From: DASWJZ01 sp963805325
GTDB lineage: Bacteria > Pseudomonadota > Alphaproteobacteria > Rhizobiales > Afifellaceae
Assembly (NCBI GenBank): GCA_963805325.1
Contig: CAWDTS010000020.1
Coordinates: forward strand, 124,001 to 188,000
Direction of reading: 5' to 3'
DNA: 64,000 bases
Shown here: positions 52,556-63,860 of the stretch, piece by piece
Layout: the number at the start of each line of letters is the position of its first letter
How positions within the stretch are numbered: position 1 is the first letter of the stretch
The notes under the pieces: model-generated
Seen by the model: only the letters and a program-made list of their open reading frames with translations
Databases searched by the model: none
Told to the model about the DNA's origin: nothing
Position numbers and translations under genes: made by a program

Positions 52556-52833
52556 GCAGACAAATGAACGAGCGCCCAAAATACTCGATCGGCACCCGGA
52601 TCAGGCTGCTCGACGACTTGATTTCTGGCGCGGCGAGCGAGTTCGCGATCATTGCACGACATTTCCTTGACACCACCGAGCCGCGCTACCGCATCCGCAG
52701 CCTGTCGGATTGCCACGAACAAACCGTCAGAGAAGCGGATATCGTTTCATCGGCTGACGCGATGTCCCGCGAAATGGAGTCGGGCTCGAAGACCGTGCCA
52801 TTTCGACGGCCACGATTGAGCATCGCGCGCTGA
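52552..52833 (+). CDS. Small hypothetical protein
   Basis: 93 residues from GTG at 52552, or 89 from ATG at 52564. KYSIGTRIRLLDDLISGAASEFAIIARHFLDTTEPRYRIRSLSDCHEQTVREADIV reads like a compact helical soluble protein. The GTG overlaps the upstream stop by 4 bp, favouring translational coupling with the small membrane protein. It is convergent with ndvB (54-bp gap). No family recognised. Confidence 0.5.
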   Translation: MSRQMNERPKYSIGTRIRLLDDLISGAASEFAIIARHFLDTTEPRYRIRSLSDCHEQTVREADIVSSADAMSREMESGSKTVPFRRPRLSIAR

Positions 52834-52887
52834 GAGCGACGCCGCCTCGGCGAAGCCGATGGCCGCCTCGCGCCTCAATATCCCTGA

Positions 52888-55800
52888 TCAGATCGATATC
52901 CGCAGATCATGCATTGCCATGTCCAGCGGGACACGAACGCGCCCTTCGGCACAAGAGATTGGAGTGCCATCAAGGATGGCGCAAGAGACGCCGCGACAGC
53001 GGTGTGACGGGTTCTCCACGCGAATGTCGTAGCAGGTCGCTCCCAGTCTCACAGTTGCGTCGAAGCCCGGCCAAGCGGCCGGAATGCACGGATCGACGAC
53101 AAGAGACGCTCCCTCGCGTCGGATTCCCAGTATGCCCTCCATGCCGGCACGATACATCCACGCGGCTGAACCGGTGTACCAGGTCCAGCCGCCGCGCCCG
53201 ACATGGGGCGAGACGGAATAGACGTCTGCCGCGACGACGTAGGGTTCGACCTTGTAGCGCTCGCTCTCCTCAGGCGTGCGCGCATGATTGATCGGATTGA
53301 TGAGCGCGAACAGCTCGGCAGCTTTGTCACCCGCCCCCAGCTTCGCAAAGGCGAGGATCGCCCACATGGCCGCGTGGCTATATTGCCCGCCATTCTCGCG
53401 CAGCCCAGGCGGATAGCCCTTGATGTATCCGGGATCGAGCGGTGTTTTGTCGAAGGGCGGCGTGAACAGCAGGGCGAGGTCGTCGTCGCGACGGACGAGA
53501 TGCCTTTCCAAGGACGCCATCGCCGTCGCGGCGCGCACGGGATCGGCGGCGCCTGACAGTACCGCCCATGATTGGGCGATGGAATCGATGCGGCACTCCC
53601 CGTTCGCTTTCGAGCCGAGCCAGGTTCCATCGTCGAACGTCGCGCGACGATACCATTCGCCGTCCCAGGCCTCCCGCTCGAGTGCCTCCCGCACCAATGC
53701 TGCGTGGGTTCGCCAGCGCCGCGCGCGGTCGGCGTCGCGGCCATCGGCCAGCGGCGCGAAGAGCTCGATGGTTCGAACCAGCAGCCAGCCGAGCCAGACG
53801 CTTTCGCCCCTGCCGCCTTCGCCGACCCGATTCATGCCGTCATTCCAGTCGCCGGTGCCGATGAGCGGCAGCCCACGCTCGCCGGTGAGCCCGAGGCATT
53901 GATCGATGCCGCGCGCGCAGTGTTCGAACAGCGTCGCGGATTCGTCCGCGATCATCGGCTGGAAGAAAGCGTCGTGCTCGCCGGATCGCAGGACAGGACC
54001 ATCGAGAAACGGCACGGTGTCTTCGAGAATATCCGCGTCATCCGTAACGGCGACATAGGTGCCAGTCGCGAAGGCGAGCCAGACACGGTCATCCGAGATG
54101 CGCGTTCGCACGCCTTGCCCGGAATGCGGAAGCCACCAATGCTGAACGTCGCCTTCGACAAACTGCCGTGCGGCGGCGCGCAGAAGATGGCCCCGCGTCT
54201 CGTCCGGCTTGGCGAACGTCAGCGCCATGCCGTCCTGAAGCTGATCGCGAAAGCCATAGGCGCCGCTCGCCTGGTAGAAGGCCGAGCGCGCCCAGATGCG
54301 GCAGGCAAGAGTCTGATAAAGCAGCCAGCCGTTCAGCATGATATCCATGGCGCGGTCAGGCGTCTTGACCTGGACACTTCCAAGCAATGCGTCCCAGTGG
54401 TCCGTTACCTCCTGCAAAACAGCGTCAAGGTCGCTCTTGCGGCAGCGGATGACGAGCGCCTGAGCCTCTTCGGCTGAGGCACATTCTCCGATAAAGGAGA
54501 CGACCTCGACCGTCTCGCCTGCGCCAATCTCCACGACGCTCTGCAAAGCCGCGCAGGGGTCGAGACCAGCCCCGGTTGCTCCCGACAGGGGAGTCTCCCC
54601 GACAAGTGCCGCGGGTGCCGCAAGTCCACCGTGGCGGCCGAGAAACTCTGTGCGGTCCGCCGTCCAGGCCGTCTGTCGGCCGCCAAGATCGGCAAAGGCG
54701 ACACGGCCGGAGAAGGGGATGCTCCATGGATTGCGGGCCAACAACGCGCCGGTGGTTGGGTCGATTTCCGTCGTGATGAACGGACCCGTGGCGCCGCGGG
54801 ATGTGCCGAGCACCCACTCAGCATAAGCCGTGACCGATAGCCGGCGCGGCGCGCCTGAGCAGTTTTTGATCGTGAGCCGCGAAATCTTGATCGGGTCATT
54901 GAGCGGCACGTATTGCAGTAATTCGAGGGCGATGCCGTTCGCCGCATGCTCGAAGCGGCTGTAGCCATAGCCGTGGCGCGCAATGTAGGTTCCGTCGTCC
55001 CGGATCGGTTGGGCCGTTGCGCTCCAAAGATCTCCGGTCATCTCGTCTCGAATATAGATCGCTTCCCCGGTTGGATCTCCGACCGGGTCGTTCGACCACG
55101 GCGTCAGCTGGTTCTCACGACTGTTTTCCGACCAGGTGTAGCCGCTCCCTTCCGCCGCCACCTGGAAACCGAAGCGGGGATTGGCGATCACGTTAATCCA
55201 CGGCGCGGGTGTCGACTGGCCGGCATCGAGGATGGCTACATATTCCCGGCCATTCTTGTCGAAGCCGCCCAGGCCGTTGAAGAACTCGAGATTCGACCGG
55301 ACCTGAGTCGGGTGGAGCGTGGGCATTTGGGGCTTCGGGGGACGCGCATGCGATCTCAGCATCGACGTCTGCGACAGGCGGGCAAGCTGATCGGCGATGG
55401 GCCCGCGGCGCGCGATCAGCACCACCCGGGCGGCTGATTGAAGCAAGGCCCGAGCCGCAACACTCATCAGGTCGGCGCGGAGCGCGTAGACCGAACCTTG
55501 CGCCAGCCCTTCGCCGAAGCGCGGCCTCGATTGACTGCTCCGCACTGCGGTTTCGATCGCGATCTGAAGATCCTGCACATAGGAGGATGCACGCTCGTTC
55601 AGGATAACAAGATCGACGCCGAGTTGCTTCATGCGCCAATATTCATGGGCGCGTAGCAGTTGTCGGACCTGGGCGATGTCTTCGATGTCGTCGATGTGCA
55701 GGAGAACGATCGGCAGGTCACCGGAAATGCCATGTGGCCAGAGATTCGACTGAGGAGCAGATCCACGGATAATCGTCTCCGATGGCGCCCTGAAGCGTAG

Positions 55801-58800
55801 ATCCGCATAAAGGATCGGTGCGGCCAGACTTTGAAAATCGGCCGCCTCGTTCGCCTTGATGCCGAGATGACGAAGCTGGACCTGGGCCTGGGTCCAAGCC
55901 AGGGTCTTCGCTCGGTCATACGCGCTGCGATCGTGATGCTTGTCGACCAGGTCCAGTAGCTCGGCACGAGACGGTGCGACGACGGTCCAAAAAGAGACCC
56001 GCGCGACCTTGCCGGGCAGAATCTCGACGGTGTGGCGTAGCGAAAAAATCGGGTCGAGGACAGTCCCGACGGTGTTGGAAAGCGGGCTGCCATCCACGAT
56101 GGCTTCGGCAGTGCCGACCGTGCGGCCGCGACCCAGAAAACGTGCCCGGTCGGTCTCGTATTCCGGCTGGGCTGCGATTTCTCCTTCCACGACGGCGAAA
56201 TGGGCGGCCCAGACCTGCTGCTCCCCGCGTGAGCGCAGACGGCGTGTCGCGACGAGTGCCCCGAACTCGGCGAGATACTCAGTTTCGACGAACATCTTGG
56301 AGAAAGCCGGATGGGCGTTGTCGGTGGCCGGCGCGGCCAGGACGATTTCGGCGTAGGATGTGAGCTCGATCTCGCGGGTGCGGCGTCCGTTGTTGGTGAG
56401 CGACAGGCGGCGGACTTCGCCGTCGTCCTCGCCGGAGACGAGAACGTCCAAGGTTGTGGAGAGTGCGCCGTCGCGGCGGATGAATTCGGCGCGGTCCTCA
56501 CCGAGGATAACCTCCTGGTCGTCCGCGTCACTTTGGATCGGCTGCGCTCCGGTGGACCAGATCCTTCGGCTCTGGACGTCTCGCAGGATGATGAAGGAGC
56601 CCCAGTCGTCGCGGGTCGCGTCCTCCCGCCACCGTGTCACCGCGATATCGCGCCAACGGCTGTAGCCCGCACCCGCCGCCGTTAGCATCACCGCGTAGCG
56701 TCCGTTAGACAGCAAATGAGTGGTTGGGGCGCCGATCACCGACGCCGAAATGTGGCGAACGGTTGAAGCCTCGGTGCCGACCACGGCCGTCGAAGCCCTC
56801 ACTTCTTCAGCCCGCGGATGCGCGATTGCAACGTCGCGGGGCATGCGTTCCTGGAGCAGGAGCTCACTGGCCTGGATCATTGGTTCGTGGTGGAAGCGCG
56901 ATCGCATCTGGCCATCGTACAAGGCGTTCGCTATCGCGACGATGGTCATGCCCTGGTGGTGCGCCATGAAGTTGCGCACGATCGCGACGTTCTCACCTTC
57001 GGGGAGTCGAGAGCGCGTGAAATCAAGCGCCTCGTAGAAGCCATAGCGGCCGCTTGCTCCCAACGCCGCAAGGCGGGCGTAGTTCTTTCGCGCGCCATGC
57101 GGGTCCACCATCGCCGCCAGACCCGTTGCATAGGGTGCGATCACCACATTTTCGGAGAGGCCGCGTTTCAAGCCGAGACCGGGAACGCCGAAGTTGGAGG
57201 TACTGATATGTGAACTCCAGATCGCGGGCGCTGTACGCAGATTCCGAAACGCCCCACGGAACGCCGAGCGACCGGCCATAGGATTCCTGCCGCTCGACGA
57301 CGAGCCGATTGGTCTGCTCAAGCAAGCTTCCGACCGGCGCGCGCATCACCAGCGACGGCATCAGGTACTCGAACATCGAACCGGACCAGGAGATCAACGC
57401 CGACCCGCTCCCAAGCGGTGTCGCGGCTCGGCCGAGGCGGAGCCAATGGCGTGTCGCAACGTCGCCCTTCGCTATCGCGAAGAGGCTGGCAAGACGTGCT
57501 TCCGACGCGAGAAGATCGTAGCAGTTGGGGTCCAATCTGTTGTCAGTGGGCGAATAGCCGATCGACAGCAGCTTTCGCTCGGGGTCGAGCAAGAACGCAA
57601 AATCCATCGCCAGAGCCATCTCGCGTGCAGTGTCGGCGAGCGCCTTCAGTCGGCTCTTCAAGACCTGTGGCGCATCGGCGATCTGCAACCGGTCGCGGTC
57701 ATGTTCGCTCGCGGTCTTGCTCAACGCCCCGATCCAGAGCACCAGACCCGGAGGGTTGTCGTTTCCGGCGGTCGGTAGGATGTCTTGGGCGGCCTTGGTG
57801 GCCTTTTCCGCCAACCGCTTCAGCGTCGGCGACAGCGTTTCGATCGTCAGAGCGCCGTTCAGCAGGGCTTCGATCTCCGTAAGAATTGAGGCGAGTCGCA
57901 GTCCGCGCTCGCCGGCGGAGACGGGCAGGGCATCGAGGGCCTCGTGTGCCAGCCGGAGATTGTCCGCCATCCCGATCCGGGTATTCGACACGCCGGGATC
58001 AGCCATCCACTCTTCGCAGGCGTTGGCAACGGCGATCAGATGCCCGGCCAGATTTCCGCTGTCCACGGACGAGACATAGGGGGGATCGAGCACACGCAGG
58101 TCTCGCGTATCGTACCAGTTGAAGAAATGGCCCCTGAATCGCGCGAGCTTCTGCATGGAGCCGAACGCCGATTCCAGCCGCTCGACAGTCTCCGTCGTTC
58201 CCGCCCAGCCGAAGTCGCGAGCGGCGATGGCGGAGAGCAGATAGAGCCCCATGTTCGTCGGCGAAGTCCGGTGCGCGACTACCGGCTTTGGGTCCTCCTG
58301 GAAATTGTCCGGCGGCAGCATGTTGTCAGTGGGCGTTACGAACGCCTCGAAGAAACGCCATGTGCGCCGCGCGATAAGGCGCAGGTCGCGCGCGTCGTGG
58401 TCCAACAGCGTGAGGCGTCGCGTAACCGTCGGCGACTGGCTTGCCCAGAACGCGATCGCTGGCGCGGCCAGCCAGAGGCACGCGAATGGGACGGCGATCG
58501 GCCAGACGTGAGGGGCTGTCGCCATCGCAAGAACCGAGACGGCCGGGCCGAGCGCGGTGCCGCCTGCCATTTGCCGGTACGAGCTGGCCAGATCGGGTTG
58601 CGGGCTGATTTTCGACTGCGCCGCCGTCGTCCATTCCAGCAGGTTGCGGTGCGTCACATAGAGTCTGTAGAGCGTCCGCGTAATGGCATCGGCCATCCGC
58701 CAAGCCTGATCGGGGAGGAACGCGACCGCCAGCGCAATCTGCCAGCAGGCGAGCCGGATATCCCCGAGGAGTGCTTCGAGATGGCTGCGCAGACGAACGC

Positions 58801-61384
58801 CCGTGCGGTGCGGCAACACGGCGAACGAGACGGGAAGAAAGGCCGGGATCGCGAGGGACGCCAGGACGATCGCAGTCCCCACGATCGCGGACTGCGCCGG
58901 GAGGAGCCAACAGATGAAGAAGGCGGCAAGCGTCAGTGGTGCGAGCACCGAGCGCCTCAGATTGTCGGTTATCTTCCCGAAGCCGACCGAAGGGATGCGG
59001 GCATGCAACACCCAGGGGAGGAGCTGCCAGTCGCCTCGCGCCCAACGATGCTGTCGCTTTGCCGCGACGTCGTAGCGGGAGGGAAACTCTTCGACCAACT
59101 CGACGTCGGACGCGAGCCCTGCGCGTGCAAAGATGCCTTCGAAGAGATCGTGGCTGAGGAGTGTATTGTCCGGCACACGGCCGGCCAGGGCCGCCTCGAA
59201 TGCGTCGACGTCGTAGATACCCTTGCCCGTGTAGGAGCCCTGACCGAAAAGGTCCTGGTAAACATCAGAAACGGCAGCTGCGTACGGGTCCATACCGCCG
59301 GGACTGGAGAATACGCGCTGATAGAGCGACCCCTCACGGCCAATTGGGAGCGAAGGCGTGACACGGGGCTGGAGGATTGCGTAGCCATCCACCACCCGTC
59401 GCTGCGTCGCGTCGAAACGTGGTTGGTTGAGCGGATGGGCCATCTTGCCGATCAGCCGCACGGCAGCGTCTCGCGGCAGCCTCGTATCGGCATCCAGCGT
59501 GATGACGTAACGCACATCGGCCGGAACATGCGGTGCGCGACCCGCAATGGGTCTGAAGGTCGTGTCGGTCGCTCCGCGCAGGAGCCGGTTGAGCTCGTGC
59601 AGCTTGCCTCTCTTGCGCTCCCATCCCATCCATTTGTTCTCGCCCGCATTGAAGACGCGGTGTCGATGCAGGAGGAGGAAGCGGTCGCCTCCCGGGGCGG
59701 GGCCGTAGTGCCGGTTCAGCTGCTCGATCGCTTCAGCGGCCACCGCGAGCAGATGCGCATCGCCTTCCAGTGTTTCCCGATCGGCGTCGATCCCGTCAGA
59801 AAGCAGGGCGAAGCAAAGATCACCCCCGGCGCCGGACAGGTGATGGACCTCCAGTCTTTCGACTTGCTCAAGAAGATCGGCTTCGCTGGTGAGGAGAGTT
59901 GGCACTGCGACGAGCGTTCGAAGCGATTGCGGAACGCCAGCCGAGAGCTCAAGGCCCGGCAAGATCGCCGCGCCAAAGCTCCACGTCACCGCACGATTGA
60001 CGAGCGCGGTCGCCACCTCCGTCGCCGGAAGGAATCCGATCGCTGCAAGGAGCGCGAGCCAGCCGGCAACGCCGGGTACGGCGAGCGTCCATAATGCAAC
60101 GGCCAGCAACGCCGCCGTGACGACGAGGATCGCACCGATGTAGCCGCCAATGCCGAGCCGGACGTTGAAGCGGCTGATCCGCAGCCGCGGCGGCGGCTGG
60201 AACCCGATCGCCCGCTCAAGTGCAGGCCGACCTTCGGCGATCAGATGGTAGCCTGGATCGCCAACCCGCTCCGCTTCCGCAGCGTCGGTCACGGCGGCCG
60301 CGGCCGCGCGTGATGAAGTAACCGCAACATCCGCGATTTCGAGCTCCGGGCTGGACGAGCCTCGGGCCAACTGCTCGATCGCGCTCCGATACAGATCGCG
60401 GGTCGGGAAATCCATGGCCGCAAAGTTGCTCGCTGCCCGAAGCTGCGCATCGACGAGGCTCACACTCTCGAACAGCTCTGCCCAATCGATATCGGAAATA
60501 AGCCGCATGCTGGTGATGACGTTGCGCACGGTGACGTTGGATGCGCCCTGTCTTTGCTGCGCGTGCGACACCACGTCGTCGATTGAAGTGCCCTGAAGCC
60601 TGAGCCGCTCCTCCAGCCATCCAAGCGATGGCGTCGTTCTTGGGTCCTGATCCCGCAGTCGCTTCGCGAGCTGTGCGGCGAAGATCTCGGACAATGGACT
60701 GGATGAACGCGTTGCGATGTCCGTTTCGAGCGCGGACCGGGCGCCTCCCGACGTGAGGAGCCGGTCGGCCAGGGCATCTGCATCCCGACGTTCGCTTCGT
60801 CCGGTCGTGATCTGGTCCGCCAGCCGGCGAAGATTTTCGATCAGGACAATGCGCAGCGTGATTGCAACGGCCCACAGCTCACCGATCGTCAGAGGCTGGA
60901 CCCGCTGATACGCCGCGATGAAGCGACGCAACGTGTCGGGATCGAAGTAGCTGTCCGTGTGGGCGACAAAGGCCCAGGCCAGGCCGAATACCCTCGGATA
61001 ACCGGCGAATGGTCCTTCAGCCAGCTTCGGCAGCTGGCGATAGTAGCCGGTGGGCAGGTCGTCGCGGATCTCGCGGATCTGTTCCTCGACAAGATGGTAG
61101 TTGTCGAGCAGCCACTCCGAGGCAGGTACCACGCCCCGACCGCCCTCCAGCTCGGCGGAAGTCGCGCGATATGCAGCGAGCAGGACAGCAGCATTGTCTT
61201 TGAGACGAGCGTGCAGGGAGAGGACAGCCGGAGGCCTCTTTGTGACCGGCTGTGCGGCGGCGAGGCTCTCCGCGTGCTGTTCGAGCCGTTCGACGCCGAA
61301 AAGCTCTTCGCGAACCGGCGCTTTGCTGTTCCAAGGAGGCGATGGAGAGCGATGGCCGAGAGCGTAGCGGAGGAACGAGTTCAT
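52888..61384 (-). CDS. ndvB: Cyclic beta-1,2-glucan synthase NdvB (one-base frameshift)
   Basis: About 2,831 residues after repair, essentially the length of Sinorhizobium NdvB. The N-terminal cytoplasmic part has WLLDNYHLVEEQIREIRDDLPTGYYRQLPKLA. Membrane helices and a GT84 glycosyltransferase follow (YVITLDADTRLP at about 627, RQHRWARGDWQLLPW at about 781). The C-terminal two thirds holds two GH94-like glucan phosphorylase modules, with YQYSNFGVPGLGLKRGL at the break, FMAHHQGM, and GTGDWNDGMNRVGEGGRGESVWLGW at about 2513. An extra C at about 57199-57200 (TACCTCC for TACTCC) splits it into frames 57023-61384 and 52888-57321. The enzyme builds and cyclises beta-1,2-glucans for osmoadaptation and host interaction. 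Confidence 0.95.
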
Positions 61385-61673
61385 GCGCGCCTTTCCGGCC
61401 GGCTGGCTGTTACAGGCTTATGCGCGCTGCGGCTGTCGACGGTGTCTCTTGCACCGTTTTCTTAGTTCCGCGCTGTGCTTGCCTGTGAAGAATTCACGCT
61501 TTCTCACTGAACTCCGAGGTCAATGGCGGGCTTTCACGCAGACTTCCTCGTCAGCGAGCTTTGGAGCCAGGCTAATATGAGCCCGAGCGACATCCTGTGT
61601 TCCTTTTCGCGAACATATAAAGAGCGACGACGCGACGACTAACCCGGGGATCGGTGCATTGTCTGCGTCCGGT
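61385..61673. other. Region between ndvB and a small gene (ndvB 5' region)
   Basis: 289 bp, no gene seen. It must contain the ndvB promoter and leader. I did not find a convincing -10/-35 pair. Confidence 0.35.
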
Positions 61674-61979
61674 TCAGTGGCGCCACTCTGATGCGAGCGG
61701 CAGTTCGCCTGCCACGTTCACATGGGCGGCATCGCTCGCCGGGAGCAGTCGCTTTTCAGAAAACCGAATGCTGAGAGCGCGCCCGTCATCGGTGATCAGC
61801 TGAAGATCCGTTCGACCGAACATTTCCTTCAAAATCTCTGGCGACATTCTGATTTCCCCGCAGCCAGTCACCTGGCCGGGCCTCATCAGGTAGCCATCAA
61901 TATCATAGGCGACGCGGCCGAACGTCTCTGGGCCGCATGTCAGATTGCCCGCACCGTGAAGTCCGCCAAGATATTGCAT
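61674..61979 (-). CDS. Small hypothetical protein (101 aa)
   Basis: 101 residues from an ATG with a CAGGAGGAAAC site. The sequence GRVAYDIDGYLMRPGQVTGCGEIRMSPEILKEMFGRTDLQLITDDGRALSIRFSEKRL looks like a beta-rich folded domain. There is no signal peptide or membrane helix. It lies 39 bp downstream of a possible 30-residue membrane peptide on the same strand. Function unknown. Confidence 0.65.
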   Translation of the reverse strand: MQYLGGLHGAGNLTCGPETFGRVAYDIDGYLMRPGQVTGCGEIRMSPEILKEMFGRTDLQLITDDGRALSIRFSEKRLLPASDAAHVNVAGELPLASEWRH

Positions 61980-62018
61980 GATTGTTTCCTCCTGTGCCCG
62001 CCGGGTCGCCCCTGCCGC

Positions 62019-62111
62019 TCAGACCACCCCGATCACAGCGACGGCCGTTGCTCCAAAGATCACAAAGCCGCAACCGTAAGCAAAATTGAGCCAGAACGTA
62101 AAATTTCGCAT
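62019..62111 (-). CDS. Possible 30-residue membrane microprotein
   Basis: ATG at 62111 opens MRNFTFWLNFAYGCGFVIFGATAVAVIGVV followed by TGA: one hydrophobic helix preceded by a short polar, slightly basic start. GGA lies 5 bases upstream. It is followed 39 bp later by the 101-residue gene with a strong ribosome-binding site, so the two could be one transcript. Chance occurrence cannot be excluded at this length. Confidence 0.35.
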   Translation of the reverse strand: MRNFTFWLNFAYGCGFVIFGATAVAVIGVV

Positions 62112-62433
62112 GATGTTCCAAATCTTCCGTCGACCTTATATGGGGTGCCGACGGCTACTTTCCAAATACGGACTATATTAAGAAGATTGGTCAAGAAAAT
62201 AAGTCCGGACTTTTTTCTTAGGAAAGGCCGCCCGTGTCCATATAAGGCGCTAGAAGCACGCTTTTATTTCGTACGTTATTTGATATCACGACGAACAAAT
62301 CTTCCGTGTCGCGCATTCGGATTTCCGTCCTCGAGATCTCTTTTCCGCTCGCGATCACTGAGGCGCTACTCAAAGCGGGCGCCGCCGTCGCCAAGCCGGG
62401 ACAAGCGTCGATCGTCGCTTGGCTTCTGCGAAC
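62112..62433. other. AT-rich intergenic region with palindrome and T run
   Basis: 322 bp, clearly lower in GC than its surroundings around 62150-62290. AAGTCCGGACTT (62201-62212) is a perfect palindrome running into six Ts, like a plus-strand terminator, but no plus-strand gene precedes it. No supported gene. It may be promoter DNA for the small minus-strand genes. Confidence 0.4.
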
Positions 62434-62532
62434 TTAGCGACTCATGAGAAGCCATAAAGCGACCAGGACCAAAATGCCTGCGAGCAGTCCTAAGAGGATA
62501 TCTGGATATGGAAGGCGGTTCTGCTTCGGCAT
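62434..62532 (-). CDS. Possible 32-residue membrane microprotein
   Basis: ATG at 62532 gives MPKQNRLPYPDILLGLLAGILVLVALWLLMSR: a basic start and one strong hydrophobic helix, with AGG 3 bases upstream. A GTG at 62664 would extend it by 44 less convincing residues. No family known. Confidence 0.35.
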   Translation of the reverse strand: MPKQNRLPYPDILLGLLAGILVLVALWLLMSR

Positions 62533-62802
62533 TACCTGCGAGCGCCGCTCAGACAAAGGCGTAAACGCCGAGAGCACCGGAAGTAAGAGATGCGGGACGG
62601 CGGTCGCGAATTGGATGCGCCCACCTGGCACTTTCGGTTTTCGCTGATCAATCAATCCAGTCACTCCACAAGATGGCGCACCGCGGCGCCTGCACCGCTA
62701 AGGCTGCAGGCAGGCCAGGTCGTTCGGCCGGCGGTCGTCACGCCCTGATAACGGCTCGTTCGGTCAGCGCCCGTACGGGCTACCGAGCGAAAAGAGTTCG
62801 GC

Positions 62803-63057
62803 CTAACGGAGAGGCTTCTCGAACCGAACACCTGCCGAGCGGCCTCGCTGCCACGCCAGCTCCACGGCGGCTTCGGTCCCGGCAGTTACACTGCGAAGCC
62901 TAAATCCTGGGGGAAGCGGAGTTGGGCCACCGAATTCAAGGCGAGCCCCACCATCGCTTAGATTGCGGAGCACGCAATTCATCAGCGTTGACGAGCTGAG
63001 GATGGCCTTTCCATCCTTCATCGTCAGTCGCCTCGCGGTGGTCCGACGTTCTTCCAT
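62803..63057 (-). CDS. PilZ domain protein (putative c-di-GMP binding)
   Basis: An 84-residue single PilZ domain. RRTTARR (about 4-10) supplies the RxxxR motif and LSDGGARLEF (about 33-42) the D/NxSxxG region, followed by VELAWQRGRSAGVRFEKPL. In other bacteria such proteins bind cyclic di-GMP and adjust motility, polysaccharide synthesis or cell envelope. It stands alone, on the same strand as the Crp/Fnr gene upstream. Confidence 0.85.
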   Translation of the reverse strand: MEERRTTARRLTMKDGKAILSSSTLMNCVLRNLSDGGARLEFGGPTPLPPGFRLRSVTAGTEAAVELAWQRGRSAGVRFEKPLR

Positions 63058-63191
63058 CTCAAGTATGTCGTGTCTGTGCCGCAGTTCTGCGACGCTTCAC
63101 TGCGAAGGGCGTTAACAACAACTTGGGATGTCGTCGCACATGAAATGCGAATTGCCCAGACTTTCTAAACGCAGAAGCATTTCGGAGCAGT

Positions 63192-63860
63192 CTAGTCCTT
63201 AATGTGCGGCTCATCACGCAGAATGACGTTCAGCAACGAGCTATGGACCTCCAAAGTGCCGTTGTAGCTGATGAAGCCCAGCTTCCGGAACTTGTTCATG
63301 AAATGGCTCACACGCGAACGCGTGGTGCCGATCATATCCGCGAGCGTTTCTTGGCTGACTTTTGCAATGACCGGCTCGGGTCTGCCTTCCTTACCGAAAT
63401 TTGCCAACAGGAGGAGGGCGCGTGCCAAGCGTTTCTCGCTCGAATTGAAGAGCTGGTCGACCAGGTCCGCTTCCACACGAGCGGCACGGTGCAGGAGATG
63501 CGCAATGAACATGTCTGAGAACTCCGGCTCGTCGTGGAGAACGCGAATCATGGCCGCCTTCTCCAGGCGCAAGATCTCACAAGCACCCATTGCAGTCGCC
63601 GTAGCCATGCGTAGCGGCTGCCCGTTCAGACAGCTTTCGCCGCAGAATTGCTCCGGCCCCAGAATTGCAACGACGGCTTCCTTGCCCTGCGCGGAAACGA
63701 CGGTGATCTTTACCTTGCCACTTCTGATGTAGAAGGCGGCATCCGCAAGATCGCCTTGCGAAAAGATGACCTGGTTCGCGCCGTATTCCTGAACGGAGTT
63801 GCCGCCATTCACCTTGGCCAGCAGGGCTTTCATATCGAACGGCTTTGGTTTGCGCGCCAT
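63192..63860 (-). CDS. Crp/Fnr family transcriptional regulator
   Basis: A 222-residue protein. A cyclic-nucleotide-type beta-barrel (about 25-115) has VIFSQGDLADAAFYIRSGKVKITVVSAQGKEAVVAILGPEQFCGESCLNG. A dimer helix follows, then a helix-turn-helix (about 165-200) with VSQETLADMIGTTRSRVSHFMNKFRKLGFI. The FNR iron-sulfur cysteines are absent, so it is not a direct O2 sensor of that kind. Rhizobial proteins of this type are common and mostly uncharacterised. Confidence 0.9.
   Translation of the reverse strand: MARKPKPFDMKALLAKVNGGNSVQEYGANQVIFSQGDLADAAFYIRSGKVKITVVSAQGKEAVVAILGPEQFCGESCLNGQPLRMATATAMGACEILRLEKAAMIRVLHDEPEFSDMFIAHLLHRAARVEADLVDQLFNSSEKRLARALLLLANFGKEGRPEPVIAKVSQETLADMIGTTRSRVSHFMNKFRKLGFISYNGTLEVHSSLLNVILRDEPHIKD

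Noticed and set aside
57944..60094. 716-codon open frame on the plus strand inside ndvB
   Set aside because: It is exactly antisense to conserved NdvB sequence, has high-GC shadow composition (Arg, Gly, Asp, Glu rich) and shows no domain.
62280..62300. FNR/FixK-like box (TTGAT...) near the small genes
   Set aside because: TTGATATCAC lacks the second half-site ATCAA at the right spacing.
61722..62447. 241-codon plus-strand frame across the small genes
   Set aside because: It is antisense to the 101-residue gene, crosses the AT-rich spacer and shows no domain or ribosome-binding site.
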